In this document: positions 24,001 to 38,866 of the stretch, piece after piece | Numbering within the stretch: the stretch's first letter is position 1 | Layout of the letters: the number at the start of each line of letters is the position of its first letter | Assembly: GCA_028455995.1 (NCBI GenBank) | Contig: JABELC010000003.1 | Span: forward strand, 1,736,001-1,800,000 | Length of the DNA stretch: 64,000 nucleotides | Direction of reading: 5' to 3' | From: Scleromitrula shiraiana | Taxonomy: Eukaryota > Ascomycota > Leotiomycetes > Helotiales > Sclerotiniaceae | Translations under genes and position numbers: made by a program | The notes under the pieces: generated by a model | What the model saw: only the letters and a program-made list of their open reading frames with translations | Database searches by the model: none | What the model was told of the DNA's origin: nothing

Positions 24001-26317
24001 TATTAATAATAAAATATAGAAAATTATCAAATACTATAGATATATATTTATTAATTAATTAATTTTTTTTTAAAAATTCTAGCAATCCATTATAGAATTA
24101 TTAAATATAACTATAGAATATTATTTATTTAAAATCGAATTATACTATATTTATAAATAAATAAAACATTTTCTTTATTAAAAAATTATATAATCTATTT
24201 AATCGTATTAACTATAAAAATAAATTTAATCGCAAACAATTAAAATAATTTATAAAATATTGTAAAAAATACTAATTCTATGCCAATAAATTTAAAAGAT
24301 TTAAATTCAAATTTTATAATAATATAAAATTTAACTTTATTATTATAATTAATATAATATATATTAATAATAGTTTTATTTTTTATATTATTAATAAAAT
24401 AATTTAGTTCAATATTATATATTTTATTAAAAATTTGTTAATAATGATAATATAGAATATATTTTGCTTTATATAGATCAATATTTATAATAGCTTTTTT
24501 AAATTAATTATTTATGATTAAAAAATTTATTTTATAAAAAAAGACTTTATTAAAAATATTTATATAATTATAATTAAGATTAAATATATATTTGTTAAAA
24601 TTTATTACTTTATCAAAATGATTAAATATTATTATAAAATAATTTGATAAATATATATAATTATTATTAAAAAACTTGAAAGCGTTAAAGGAATTAATAA
24701 AGATATAAAATTATAAATAGTTATTAAAGTTGTTAATGATATTGTTAGTTTAAATAATTTTATCTTTATTTTATTAATATTTAGTATATTTCTTTATTTG
24801 ATATTGTTTGACTTTTTTACTTTATTTATTTTATAGCGTATCATTATAATTAATAAAACAATAAATAAAATACAAAAAAAATATACTAAATAAATAATGA
24901 TAAATGTTTTATATTAATACAATAGATTATCTATATTCTATTTATATAATCTTGAATTTGGATCTTTAATTTTCGTTTATTAAAAAAAAGGCATTTGGGA
25001 CAAATTATATAAACTCATCAAAATAGAAGGTTAAATATATATAATTAAAATAAACAATTTTAATAAAACTATATAAAGAAAAACTTGAAATATTTAATAA
25101 ATTATTTGATAATATAATTAATTTTTTATTAATAAAAAATCTTATTTTAAATTCAATTAATAATAAAGATTTTAATAATTTAAAAATATTTTAACCGAAA
25201 AAAAATGTTTGTATATCAAATAAAAAATCTATTTCTAACCTAGTTTTTATTCTAACTTTATATTCAAAATTAATAATTAAAATTTTTTATTAAAAACAAA
25301 TTTTAAAATATAATTAAATATATTTTGATAATAATAATAATAATGATTATATTATTAAAAATATCTTTAATATATATATTATTATAAACTCTCTATTGAT
25401 TATAGATCAATTTCGCTTATTTTATAAAAAAAAAATAAATGATTTATTAAAAAAAAGTATATTTAAAATTGTTAAAAAAAATAATATACTAAAAAACACT
25501 TGAATTTTTTATAATAAATTCATCGACTTCATTAAAAATAAAGATATATTAAAAATATTCAAAAGATTTAAATTAATAGTTCAAAATTATAATAACAAAA
25601 GCAAGAAAACAATTTTAATAGAATTTTCTATTATTTAATAAATTAATTATAAAACTATATTTTGTTTTGTAGTATTATAAAATATATATTAATATATTTA
25701 ACTATATTTTCACGATATATTATAAATATATATTTAATTAAAAATATTTTTGATTTATACATTTTATATCAAATCTTCATTAAAAATAGATTTCAAATCA
25801 AATATGATTTTTAAAATTGTATGTTTATTTTATAGTATTGCAAAATTAGGAAACTATTAGTATTTTGTATATTATGATCATTATATAAAAGTCTTTAAAA
25901 TGATTTCTTCTTTATTTGATAGCTATTTATACTATATTAATAAAAATAAAAAATTAGATATAATTAAATTATAAATTAATAATATTTTTATTTTTGCTAA
26001 TAAAGAATTTATAAATAAAAAAAAAACGCAAATTAAAAAAAAAGATTATTTTTCAAAAATATGAAAATAGTTGATAATTGACACTCTTTTTGAATTTAAT
26101 AATGTTTTAATCTATATCGATAAAAATAATATGATTATATTTATTTAGAAATAATAATATGATAAATTTTATTTTATAAACTATTTTTTCGCTAATTTTA
26201 AATTATATACAAAAATCAAAAAAAATGTTTTTTTAAAAGAATAATATATTATTTAACAAACTTACAATATATATATTATAAACATTTATCAATTAGAAAC
26301 ATTATTTGATTTATTAT

Positions 26318-26477
26318 TGTGGTTTTACTTTGATTAAGTCATACGATTTATAGTACAATGGTTTATATTGTATATTCTTATTATTGATCTATTTATGGTA
26401 TAGATTATCAAATTGTATATATATATAATTATAATCATATACTTATCATATACTATTTTGTAATTTATATTCTAATA
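26318..26477 (-). repeat. A2 3' LTR (160 bp)
   Basis: On the plus strand it starts TGTGGTTTTACTTTGATTAA, the reverse complement of the LTR end ...GTAAAACCACA, and ends TTCTAATA. Confidence 0.88.
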
Positions 26478-29400
26478 TTAGCATTATTTAAAAAGAAAAG
26501 AAAATTAAATTTATTTTATTATATATTATAATATTATTTTTCTCTATCTCTTTATAAAAATAGATCAAAAGATTAAAATATATATAAATAATATAATAAA
26601 AAAAAATATTTAAAGAAAGTATGTATAGAATCGTAATCGCTATTATTTTAATAAACATTGTTTTTAGAGAAATTATTTTCAAATTAGAATAATGATATTC
26701 CAATGATTTTGATAGATATCATTATTCTCTACATCTTTTTTATATTAATTCTTTATATCCTTACATCTTTTATATTAATTCTTTCTACCATTATATCTTT
26801 TTTATCATATTTATATCGATATTGATTTTGTTAATATTGATAAAGTCTTTAAAAACAGTGCAAGGCTTCGATTTCATTATTACGTTGGTGGAGTTGATAT
26901 TATCAACGATCTATTTAATTTTTATGATTTTTCTACATTTATATAATTAATAAATAAAGGTTAGATTAATTATTAAATGTTTTTTTTTAAAAAATATTAA
27001 ATCTAATTAAATATTTATAAAGGGATTTTGAATTAATGTAAACTATAAAAAATATAAAACCAGTCACAATTTTCTCGTTGATTAATCGATTTATAATTTT
27101 ATCAATATTAGATTTAATAATAGTAGTAACATCGAATCCATATCCTATTCTATAAAATTTTAAAATAAAAATGCTTTATATGATTTGTTTGTATTTAATA
27201 AAGAATTAATAGATAATATTTATATTATTATTTTTATCAACAAATATTATAATAAAGCTAATTTAAAAAAAAAGATTAATATTGTTTATAAAGCTTGTAT
27301 CAATAAAACAAATTATTTATAATGATTTTATTTTAAAAGAAATAAATATAAAACTATGATTAAAATTGTTAATTTGTTATTAAATACATTTATTAAAAAT
27401 CTTTATATTATTTTTAATTAAATTGATAATTTAGGCTATATATAATAAATTGAATAATATTTTTAATTAATAAACATTTATAATATATACGCTACAAGCT
27501 TATTAAGTAATATACTGTTTTTTTAGAGAAACATTCTTTTTGATTTTTGTATATAATTTAAAATTGGTAGAGAAATAGTTTATAAAATAAAATTCGTTAT
27601 ATTATTGTTTTTAAATAAATATAATTATATTGTTTTTATTGATATAAATTAAAGCACTATTAAATTTAAGGGGGATATTAATTATTAACTATTTTTATGT
27701 TTTTAAAAAATAATTCTTTTTTAATTTGTGCTTTTTTTTATCTATAAATTCTTTATTAATAAAAATGAGAGTATTATCAATTTGTAATTTGATTATATCT
27801 AGTTTTTTATTTTTATTAATATAGAATAAATAATTATTAGATAAAGAAAAGGTCATTTTAAAGATTTTGTATAATAATCATAGTATATAAAATATTAATA
27901 ATTTCTTGATTTTGCAATACCGTAAAATAAACGTACAATTTTAAAAATTATATTTAATTCGAAATTTGTTTTTGATAGAGATTTGATATAAAATATATAA
28001 ATTAAAAATGTTTTTGATTGAATATATATTTATAATATATCGCAAAAATATAATTAAATATATTAATATATATTTTATAAAATTATAAAATAAAGTATAA
28101 TTTTATAATTAATTTATTAAATAATAAAAGATTTTGTTAAAATTATTTTTTTACCTTTATTATTATAGCTTTAAATTACTAATTTAGATTTCTTAAATAC
28201 TTTTGATATATTTTTATTTTTAATGGAATTAATGAATTTATTACAGAAAATTTGGGTATCTTTTAATATATCATTTTTTTTAATAATTTTCAATATATTT
28301 TTCTTTAATAAATTGTTTATTTTTTTTTTACAAAATAAATAGAATTGATTTACAATTAATAAAAAGTCTATAATAATATATATATTAAAAATGTTTTTAA
28401 TGATATAATCATTATTATTATTATTATTGAAATATATTTGATTATATTTTAGAATTTGTTTTCAATGAAGAATTTCAATCATTAGCTTTGAATGTAAGGT
28501 TAAGATAGAAATTAGATTAAAAATAGGTTTTTTGTTTAATATATAAATACTTTTTCTTAATTAAAATGTTTTTAAATTATTAAAGTTTTTATTATTAATT
28601 GAATTTAGAGTAAAATTTCTTATTAATAAAGAATTAATTATATTATTAAATAATTTATTAAGTATTTTAAACTTTTTTTTATATAGTTTTATTAAAATAT
28701 TTTTGAATTCTTTATTAAAATTATTTATTTTGATTATATATATTTAACCTTTCATTTTAATAAATTTATATAATCCATTTTAAATACCTTTTTTTTAATG
28801 AATAAAAATTAAAGATTTAAGTTCAAGATCGTATAAATAAAGTATAAATAATCTATTATATTGATATAAAATATCTATTATTATTTGTTTAGTATATTCT
28901 TTTCATATTTTATCCATTACTTTGTTAATTATAGCTGTATATTATAAAATAAATGGAATAGGAGAGTCAAAAAATATTAAGCGAGAAAATACACTAAATA
29001 TTAATAGGGTAAGGATGAGACTATTTAAACCAACAATATTATTAATAACTTTAATAGCTATTTATAGTTTTATATTTTTATTAATTTTTTTAATATCTTT
29101 AAGTTTTTTAATAATAATTATATATACTCATTGAATTACTTTATAATAATATTCGATCATTCTGATAAAGTGATAGACTTCAATAAATACGTATTTAATT
29201 TTAATTATAATTGTATAAGTATTATTAATAAAGTCTTTTCTTATAAAATAAATTTTCTAATCATAAACAATTAGTTTAGAAAAACTATTATAAATATTGA
29301 TTTATATAAAACAAAATGCATTTTATATTATTATTATTAATAAATCTTTAATAAAGTATATAATATTGAATCGAGTTATTTTATTAATAATATAAAGAAT

Positions 29401-30292
29401 AGGATTATTATTAATATATATTATATTAATTATGATAATGAAATTGAATTTTATATCATTATGAAATTTGAATTTGAATCTTTTAAGTTTATTAGCATAG
29501 AATTAGCATTCTTTATAGTATTTTGTGAATTATTTTAATTATTTGCGATTAAATTCATCTTTATAATTAACGTAATTAAATAAGTTATATAGTTTTTTAA
29601 TAAAAGAATATTTTATTTATTTATAAATATAGCATAGTTCGATTTTAAATAAATAATATTTTTTATTTATATTTAATAATTTTATAATAGATTATTGGAA
29701 TTTTTAAAAGAAGATTAATTAATCAATAAATATATATCTATAATGTTTAATAATCTTCTATATTTTACCATTAATATGCTAAAGTTCATTTTTAATATTG
29801 TTAAATGAGATTTGAGCGTAGTTTATATTTGCAAGATTTAATAAAAATAAAGTATTAATATTGATAATATAGGTATTAATTATACTAATTAAGCTAATGA
29901 TTAAAATGATTCTAATAAAAGAGGTATTATTAAAGCCGAATTTAAAGTTTGTAGCTAAATTTAGAGTCTTTATATCAATTCGAATAAGTTTTTATAATAT
30001 TAAAAATTATTTATAATTGATAATTGATTGTTTTGCAGTATTAAAATCAATTATTATATTAATAAATTTATATTTATTATAGTATTTAATTTATAAATAA
30101 ATTTTAAATTTTTAATTAATTTTGTTAGTATAAATGTATAAAATAATTAGATTATTGAGTTTTATAATAATGTTATTGCAATTATCATTTATAATGATAT
30201 AAAAATTATATAAATGAATAAATACTTTAATATTATTATTATTATTATTATTATCAAAATATAATTTTAATTAAAATACTTCGATTTTTTTA

Positions 30293-30919
30293 CAGTACTA
30301 GGCAACTTATATTTAAGCGAGCTCAAAATCACCCCAATCTATTATCGCAACACTATTTTTTTAAATTTAATTAAAAATCAATCAACAATTATAATTTTAT
30401 AATTTTAATAAAATAAAGAGTTTATGATTCGATCTATAATACAATATAAATTCTATAATAATAATATTACAATAAAACTCAATATTTTATATACTATCTT
30501 TATATAGCTATACAAACCTCGATTCTATTAAACATATTAAAATATAAATTTCTAAATAAAAAATTATTTAATATATTCTATGTTGTTTATAAATAGGATT
30601 CTAGATATTGCTAATTATACTCTATTTAATTTTTTATATATTTAAACTCTAGAAATATCTTTATCACTTTTATTTTAAAATAATACTAGACATGTTCAAT
30701 AAAGTTAAAATCAAAGAAATATAAAGGACAATTAGCAATTAAAAAGATTCTTTAATTCTTAAACTAGTCTCTTATCTTATAAGTGTAATGTATAAATGCA
30801 TTATCTTATTAAAACTAATATTCTAGATCTAACTGTTCGAATATAGGTTGAACTTCTATATCGAGCATCTCGAGGTATAAGTTCGCACTATTCGCTTAAA
30901 TATGAGTTGTGGGTCACTG
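30293..30919 (-). mobile_element. D: deleted Tc1/mariner-type transposon (627 bp) in A2
   Basis: Imperfect ~28-bp terminal inverted repeats: left CAGTACTAGGCAACTTATAT, right (reverse complement) CAGTGACCCACAACTCATAT, both followed by TTAAGCGA. TA is duplicated on each side (30291-30292, 30920-30921). The intact site in A1 near 20680 (TTTTTTCAATCATATAAATA) shows a clean insertion. The minus strand encodes a stop-ridden C-terminal transposase remnant: DNAFIH, then FDFNFIEHV. This matches the Tc1-family DNAPvH and SPDLNPIE-vW blocks with the second catalytic Asp. Most of the ~1 kb ORF is gone. It is less AT-saturated than its surroundings. Confidence 0.86.
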
Positions 30920-31756
30920 TAATTATATAAATAAAATTGTTATTATTATTGTATTTATTTTAAATATATTAATTATAATTTTTGCTAAAACTTTATATAT
31001 TATTAAAACCAAATCTTGATTTTATTCTTTAATTAAATTTTTTTTTTGTTATAGTTCATTTTTTAGGGATATATCTAGTTGATTAGTATTCTTTTTTCTT
31101 ATAGATGTGGTATATTTTTTATTTTTGATTATAATAATTATTATTAAATCAAGAAATTTAATTATTAAAATATATATTTTTATTTTAAAGTCATAAATTA
31201 TTATTCCAATTACTTCCTTAAAATCATCGATTATTAAAATTTTGTTCAATTATATCATTATCTTCCTTTTTAAAAAACAATTCATTTTTAAATTTATTCT
31301 TTATACTTTCCTATATTATAATAAATATATAAATCTTTATAGTTATAACAATAAATATTTTAAATAAGTCTAAATATCCTTAAAAGTATATAAAATAATT
31401 TTAATAAGCTATAAAAATTTTTATTATATAAATAAAATTATCACACATTTCTAATAATAAATTAAATTTCATAATATACATTTTATTAAATAAAATTTTA
31501 TATAATTATCTAATTAATTTTAATAGATTATTTATAATAATAATATACAAAACAATTTTAAATCAATTATTATATATATTATATTTTCATTTTTCATCTT
31601 TCAATACCTTTTAAAATTCTTTAATAATTATTTTTGAATTAATATTTAAATTTTTATATTTGATAATATTATAATAATATTTTTAAATATTTTTATATAA
31701 TATAAATAAAATATTAAAATATTAATACTATTTAAATAAATCAATTGATTTGTATT

Positions 31757-31924
31757 TGTTAGAATAGTTGCCGGATAAGAATCACTCCACATTGGGACTA
31801 GTGTAATTACATAATCAATAGTTGATATATATCTTTTCTTATAGGATCAAGACTTTAACTAGTTAGTTAATAATATAATGATATATTAATCTATAATGCT
31901 TTTTTTTATATTTGACTTTTTATA
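31757..31924 (+). repeat. C 5' LTR (168 bp)
   Basis: Starts TGTTAGAATAGTTGCCGGAT and ends CTTTTTATA. Markedly less mutated than its partner at 37042. Confidence 0.88.
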
Positions 31925-31938
31925 GGTTATAAGTTTGG
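31925..31938 (+). other. C primer-binding site (half-tRNA-iMet type)
   Basis: Directly after the 5' LTR the sequence is GGTTATAAGTTTGG. This is GGTTATGAGC... (complement of the initiator-tRNA anticodon loop, GCTCATAACC) with G-to-A and C-to-T changes. Drosophila copia uses the same internal iMet fragment, placed immediately after the LTR. Confidence 0.6.
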
Positions 31939-34900
31939 AAACATCCAAGGGTTATTAATTATGTTTAATTTATTTAAATCACATTTATATTTAAAAAAGC
32001 TTATCTACTATTTTTATTTTAAGTTCTTTATAAAGAATACTATTAAAAGGAAATCGAAATAAATCATTAAAAATCAAATAGATATTATAGTAATAAAGGC
32101 TTATAAAGTATTTAATGGTATTAGATTAAGCAAAAGTTTTAGATCAAGTAAAATCTTATTAATTTTCAATATAAATCAATAAAAATATGGATTAATAATG
32201 ATAAATTTTTAAAAATCTATATTAGAATTAAAGTATATTAGTAATTTTGTTAATTTATATTTTCAATATTTATTTGATAAAATATCGGATATTATTAAAA
32301 AGAAAATTATAATTAATGGTTTTATACAAAGTATAGAAATTGGTTTAATTCTTTTATTTGAAAAATTATTTTAATATTATAAAGTTAATAAGATAATATA
32401 AAAGATTAATTATATAATTCAATAAAAAATTATAATAATATTTAATAGGTCGTTATTTTTTTTAATTTCTCTTTTTTAATCGTTATTATAATAATTATTA
32501 AGATTATCATTTTCATTTTTATTAATAGATTTAGTCAATTTAATAGCAAAATCAAGTTTATTATTATTTATTTTGTAGATGAATTTAAAGTAATATTTTA
32601 AGGGGAAAGAAAATTATTTATATTGGATTAAAAATATTGAAGATATTGCTAATGCAAATGGGTTAAAAAAAGTTATTAAGAAAAGAGTAATAATATCAAA
32701 AGATATTGATTTTATAATGTTTATAATTAAAGTAGAAATTAAAATTTAGGAAGAATAAAACAAAAAAGATATAAAAATATATATTATTATTTGTTAATTT
32801 TTTTATATTAATTTGATAAACTTAATTGAAGATAAAAGAACAATTTAAAAAATAATTAAAATTCTTAAATATCAATATAAGAATAAAGGTTATATTTTTA
32901 ATGATAACGAATTGATTAAATATAATTAAATAAATATAGATGATTTTAAAAGTATTTAAAAAATAATTATTATAATTTATTAATCATTTATAAAATTTAT
33001 TAAAGTGAAATTAGTATTAAATATAATAATTTAATATATATAATTTATTATAATAGTAAATAAAAAGTTTTTTATTTGGATAAAGCGATAATGCTTTATT
33101 ATTTGAAATTTAAAAATAAATAAATTTAATATGGTAAAGGATTTTATAATCGATTTTATCAATGAAGTTTGATAAATCGAAAATTTAGAAAATGGAATAG
33201 TATTTTTTGATAATAAGAATTAAGAAGTTTTATAAAAAAAAGAAGTTATATTTAAATAAAACAATTTTAACAATTTTAATCATTTTAACAAATCTAACTT
33301 ATATATTTATTATAATAATTTTGGTCTTAATTTAGCTTGATTTTATAATTTTAATATATACTTAAATAATTCAAAGAATATTGATATAAAAAAGAAATAG
33401 AAGAATAAAAATAATATTAAATAGAAGATTTAGATTAAGATCAAAAACAGGGTATTAAATAATAAATTTAATGATAAAGTTTTAAATTTAAATGATAAAA
33501 AGAAGTTTGATAATTATAAGAATTTTAAAATAATAATAATAATATTATTTATAATAGTTGAGAATTTTTTATATAGTTTATTTAATAATAAATCAATTTT
33601 AAATATTATTATAAATATTTAATATAAATATATCTAAATTTATAATATTGGTGTTTTATATTATTATATATAAGATATATTAAAGTTTGTTATATTTTAA
33701 GAATTTATATTATATAAATCGAAAAAATTCGGGTTATTGTTAATAAATAAAATGATTTATTTTATAAAAATAAATAAAATTATATTAAAATGCCTTATAA
33801 AGAATAAATTTAAAATGTTTTTTTTATATTAAAACATTTTATATTTTAATAAACTATTATTAAAATTGTTTTTAGATATAATATAATAAAAAAATAATGG
33901 ATATATATAATATAATCATATATAGAATAGTAAAAAAATTGTTTATTTTTAAATAAATTTAAATATATATATTGTTATCTAATTATAAAATAAAGTAATA
34001 ATTTATTTAATATTTTTAATATTATTTTTAAATATTGGTATTTATAAAAGATATATTGATATAAACATTTAATATAAATAATTTGAACATCTTTTCGAAA
34101 AAAACATTAAAGTAATTTAAAAAATAATGAAAAAATTGTTTATTAAAAATTTAGCAAAATATTCTAAAAATAAAAAAAAGGTTTATGAGATATGTAAACT
34201 AACAAAATCATATTGAATATTATAAAAGATTGTTGATTTAAAACTAATTAAAATCTTTGAGTTTTTATATGTTAATATTATTAAAATCAATTTAGTTAAT
34301 ATTAATAAATATTAATATATTATTATTATTATTAATAAAACATTTTGGTTTAAATAGATCTATATTTATAAATATAAAGGGAATATTAAATTAATTTTGC
34401 AAATTATTATAAAGCGATTTGAATTCTAATATAGTTAAAAATTTATAAGATGGAGACTAGATGGGGGCAAAGAATATAACATAAATAATTTAAATAAATT
34501 TATTAAAAATACCGATTTAATAGTTGAATTCACTATATTATATATTTTAGATTAAAATAAGATTTTAAAATAATCAATTTGCACTTTGCTTGAAAAGATA
34601 TAAATAATTATAATTAATAAAGAAATATCTTTAATATTTTGGCTAAAAATATATTAAGATATAATTTATATTATAAATCAAATTGTAATTATTTTAATTA
34701 AAAGGATAATTCTATATAAAATATCTATAAATCAAATCAATTTAGATTATAATAATAAATCCTTAGTCATATATTTACGTGTATTAGATTGTAAAGTATA
34801 TGTATATATTTTAAAAGAAAAGCGTGTTTTTAGTCAAAAATTTATTCTATATGTTAAAATTGGCATTTTAATAGGTTTTAAAAATAATTATATATATTGC

Positions 34901-37041
34901 ATATATATTTTAATATAAGCTAAAAAAAAGATTGTACGAATTTCAAATATTTGATTTGATAAGAAAAATTTAATCATTAATCTAAATAATAATATTATTA
35001 TTGATCTTTAAAATAAAAGAGATAATAATAATAATATTTTAGAGTTAATAAATGATTTTTAATATATATAATTTAATAAATTTATTATTAATATATTAAA
35101 AAAACTATTTAATATAAATAAATATATAAAAATTAAAGACAAAAGACTATTCGATCAAGCATTCAACAATAATAACAATATCAAAACTATCAATAAAATT
35201 TTATTTTTTATTTCATTCAAACCTAAAAAAAGACAAAATCGATTAGTAAATTTAAAAAATAAAAAAAAATATCATTAATTAATATTGATAAAATTACTTG
35301 ATCCTTATATAATATATAAACAATATTTATTATATTCAATATAATATATTATAATAATAATAATAATTTTAAAACTTTAAAAAAAATATTAATAAGCCTA
35401 AAAAAAAATATTAAATCAAAATTATTAAATCAAAATACAAATCGCTATATAATAACAAAATATTCAAATCAATCAAAAAATCTAAAATATTTAATATTAT
35501 TAATAAATATAAAATTCTATAAAATAAATTTATTTTCAAACGAAAATATAATAAAAAAAAAAAATTATCAAATACAAAGTTCGTTAAATTATTTAAAAAT
35601 ATAAATAAAAATATAAAAAAGATTATGATTAAATATATATAAAAATATATAAAATAATTGTATAAAAAACTTTTATAATATTAATAATAAAAAATGATTT
35701 TAAAATTAAATAAATAAACATTATTATAGCATTTTTAAATAATAAATTTAATAAACTTATTTTTATTAAATTACCACTATATTAAATTAAAGATAAAGTC
35801 ATATTCAATTTTATCAATAATAATATTTTATAGATATATATATTATTAAAAGCTTTATATAAATTAAAACAATCTTTATAATTATAATAAAATATATTAT
35901 ATATTAAATTTATTAATATAAAATTTAAACTCTTTAATATTAATAATTATATATATTATAACTCTATTATAAAAATTATTATATATATTTATATTGATAA
36001 CTTTTTTATAATTAATAAATAATAATCGATTAATCAAATTAAATAAAACTTGATAAAAATATTCAAAATAAAAAATCTTGAATTTGCTATTTACTTTTTA
36101 AATATTAAAATTATTAAAAAAAAAAAAAAAAAAGCTATCATTTTATATTAAAATATTTATATATAAAAAATACTAAAAAAATTTAATTTTAATAATTATA
36201 AAATAAAATCTATATTAATAATATTAAAAATTATAAATCTAATAATATTAAATATTAAAACAATAACACTAAAATTCATCACTAAATATCAATCAAAAAT
36301 AGAATCATTTAAGTTTTTTTATACTTAAACCGATATTTTATTTGCAATTAGAATTCTATATAAATTCCTAATCAATCCAATAATCATTCATATATCAACT
36401 TATAATAAAGTTTACCAATATATATCCAAAATAATCAACTATACTATAATCTACAATAAAATAACTAATAAATATATTAAAAACTATAACAACTCAAATT
36501 ACATTAATAATATTACAATTAAAAAAAATACTTCTAAATATATCTACTTTATATACAAAAACATTATTTCAATACAATCTAAAAAACAAACTATTATCAC
36601 AATTTTTTTAACTAAATTAGAATATTATAATTTAATCAAAATATCAATAAAAGCTTTATAAATATAATAATTTTTAACTAAAATTAAATATAATAATAAT
36701 AATATTATATATATTATACTTTATAATAATAATCAAAAAAGTCTAGCACTTATAAAAAACCCAAAAATCCACCAATACACAAAACACATAACTATAAAAT
36801 ACTACTTTATTTAAAAATAGATTATACAAAAGCATATTAATCTATAATTCATTTCAATTAAAAAATAATAATAAATAATTTAATTAAACCACTAATACTA
36901 ATTAAACACTAATATTTTATCAAAATACTTCATATAAAAATATTTAAAATATAAAATATAATAGAATAATTATACATATATAATATAAAAACAAAAAATA
37001 ATCAAATTAATATAGATAATCAATATATTAACAAAAAAATA

Positions 37042-37209
37042 TATTAGAATAATTACCAAATAAAGATCACTTTATATTAAAACTAATATAATTATATAAT
37101 TAATAATTGATATATATCTCCCTTTATAAAATCAAGACTTTAATTAATCAATTAACAATATAATGATATATCAATTCATAATGCTCTTCTTCATATCTGA
37201 CCTTTTATA
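37042..37209 (+). repeat. C 3' LTR (168 bp)
   Basis: Starts TATTAGAATAATTACCAAAT and ends CCTTTTATA, followed by GTATT. Same length as the 5' LTR but with almost every G changed to A. Confidence 0.88.
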
Positions 37210-38147
37210 GTATTTGATATTATCTATTTAACCATTATATTTATTATCATTTAATATATATTACTTTATAAAATTTTTAAACTATTTATTAATATCAAAT
37301 AAAATAAAATCAATCTCGAAATTTTCAAAATTTAAATAATTAAAAAAATCATTTTTAAAATTGAAATCAAAATCAAAATTAAAATTATCATTATTATTAT
37401 TTTTTTTTTTAATAAATATTGATTCAAAATCAAATTTTTTAAAATTAAATAATTTTTTAAATATTGTTTATTTTTTTTACTTGTCTTTTTTATTCTTTTC
37501 GTCTTTATTTTTAATTTTAATTTTTTTTTCTTTATAATTTTTAATAAAATCAATAATGAAATTTCTTCTATTTTTCTTTTTTAAATTATTAAATTTCTTA
37601 ATCATTATAATAAAAATGTTTAATCATATATTAAATTATATATTATAAATTATTACTCCTATCATTTCTAAAATTTATTTAAATAAAGCCTTGAAAATAA
37701 ATATAAAAATCAGACTAATACTAATATTAAAATCAATAAAAATATTGATATCAAGTTCTTATAAAAGTCATTTAAAAAATCATAAAATAAAAAAGTTTTT
37801 TTTTTAGACTATAATAAAATATTTTAAAATCTAATTTATAAAATCATTTTTAAATATTTATAAAATATCATTATCAAAAATATAACAATAAATATATTTT
37901 AAAATCTTAAATCGAATATATAATAAAAAAATTTTATTATTGAAATTATTTTTAAAATTAAATCTATTTTTAAATAGTTTGTAAAACTTATTATATTCTT
38001 TAAGATTTTGATTTAAAAAAGAATAATCTAAAGAAAAAAGATTCCTTTTTATTATATTAATTTAAAAAGAAAAATTAAATAAAGATATTTATATAAATGA
38101 TTAGAAAAAAATATTATATTTTAATAAAGAAAATAAATTCTTTATTA

Positions 38148-38153
<6 letters not shown>

Positions 38154-38184
<31 letters not shown>
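38154..38184. repeat. 31-bp poly-A run in A2
   Basis: Uninterrupted run of A in the LTR-proximal part of A2. The homologous place in A1 (41711-41755) is a mixed purine tract (AGGGGAGATT, GAGGGGAAAA), so loss of G plus length change made the run. Confidence 0.8.
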
Positions 38185-38186
<2 letters not shown>

Positions 38187-38706
38187 GATTATTATAAAAT
38201 AATAAAAATTTGTTTATTTTTGAAAAATATTTCTAAATTTTTATAAATCTTATTGATTTAGAAATGATAATTTCTTCAAATAAAAATCAAAGTTTTTTAA
38301 TATAATTTCTATAAATCCGAAAATAGTAAATATATAAAATAGGGTAAAAAAAAAATAAAAAAAAAATGATAAAAAGAATAATAAAAAAAATCTTATTATC
38401 ATTAAAAATTTAAAAATTTAAAAATATTATAAAAATCGCTAAAAAATATCTTAAAAAAATAAAAATTAAAAAATTGAAATTTTGAAAAGTTGAATTAAAA
38501 AAACTCAGTTAAAAACATATATAATAAATACAAAAGTTTATAATATCGCTTTAATATTTACATATTCTATTTTAATATTATATATTATTCTTAATCAAAA
38601 CACCTTATTAATATTTCAAGTTCAATTTTAATTTTTTCAAAAATATTTCTATTATTATAATATCGCCTTAATACTTATAATATTTAATCTATATAATACT
38701 AATCAA

Positions 38707-38866
38707 TATAATTTTACTTCAATTAAATCATACAATTTATAATACAATAATTTATATTATATATTCTTATTATTAATCTATCTATAATATAGATTATCAA
38801 ATTGTATATATATATAACTATAGTCATATACTTATCACATACTATCTTATAATCTATATCCCAATA
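38707..38866 (-). repeat. A2 5' LTR (160 bp)
   Basis: Plus-strand start TATAATTTTACTTCAATTAA, end TATATCCCAATA; followed by the target duplication ATTAT. Confidence 0.88.

Larger units (their letters stand above)
31757..37209 (+). mobile_element. C: Ty1/copia LTR retrotransposon, plus strand, inserted in A2
   Basis: 5453 bp with 168-bp LTRs (31757-31924, 37042-37209), target duplication GTATT (31752-31756, 37210-37214). The intact site is visible in A1 near 40750. Remnants in order on the plus strand: a zinc-knuckle trace near 33300 (YIYYNNFGLNLA), an integrase core near 34450-34620 (RLDGGKEYNINN, then VEFTILYILD, the family's R-DNGGEY...E-T-PYTPQQN block), RT near 35830-35880 (LLKALYKLKQS, from KALYGLKQ) and the active-site trace YIYIDN near 35985 (from YVDD). 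Integrase before RT marks it as copia. No intact frame remains. Confidence 0.93.
26318..38866 (-). mobile_element. A2: LTR retrotransposon, minus strand, inserted in B
   Basis: 160-bp LTRs at 26318-26477 and 38707-38866, target duplication ATTAT (26313-26317 and 38867-38871). Joining B across it restores the sequence present, reverse-complemented, in A1 near 17950. Net of C and D it is ~6.46 kb, matching A1 and B. It aligns in the same orientation with A1 over 16.7-20.9 kb, so the two are closely related copies of one family. Gag is split by C at a GTATT site. Confidence 0.92.
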
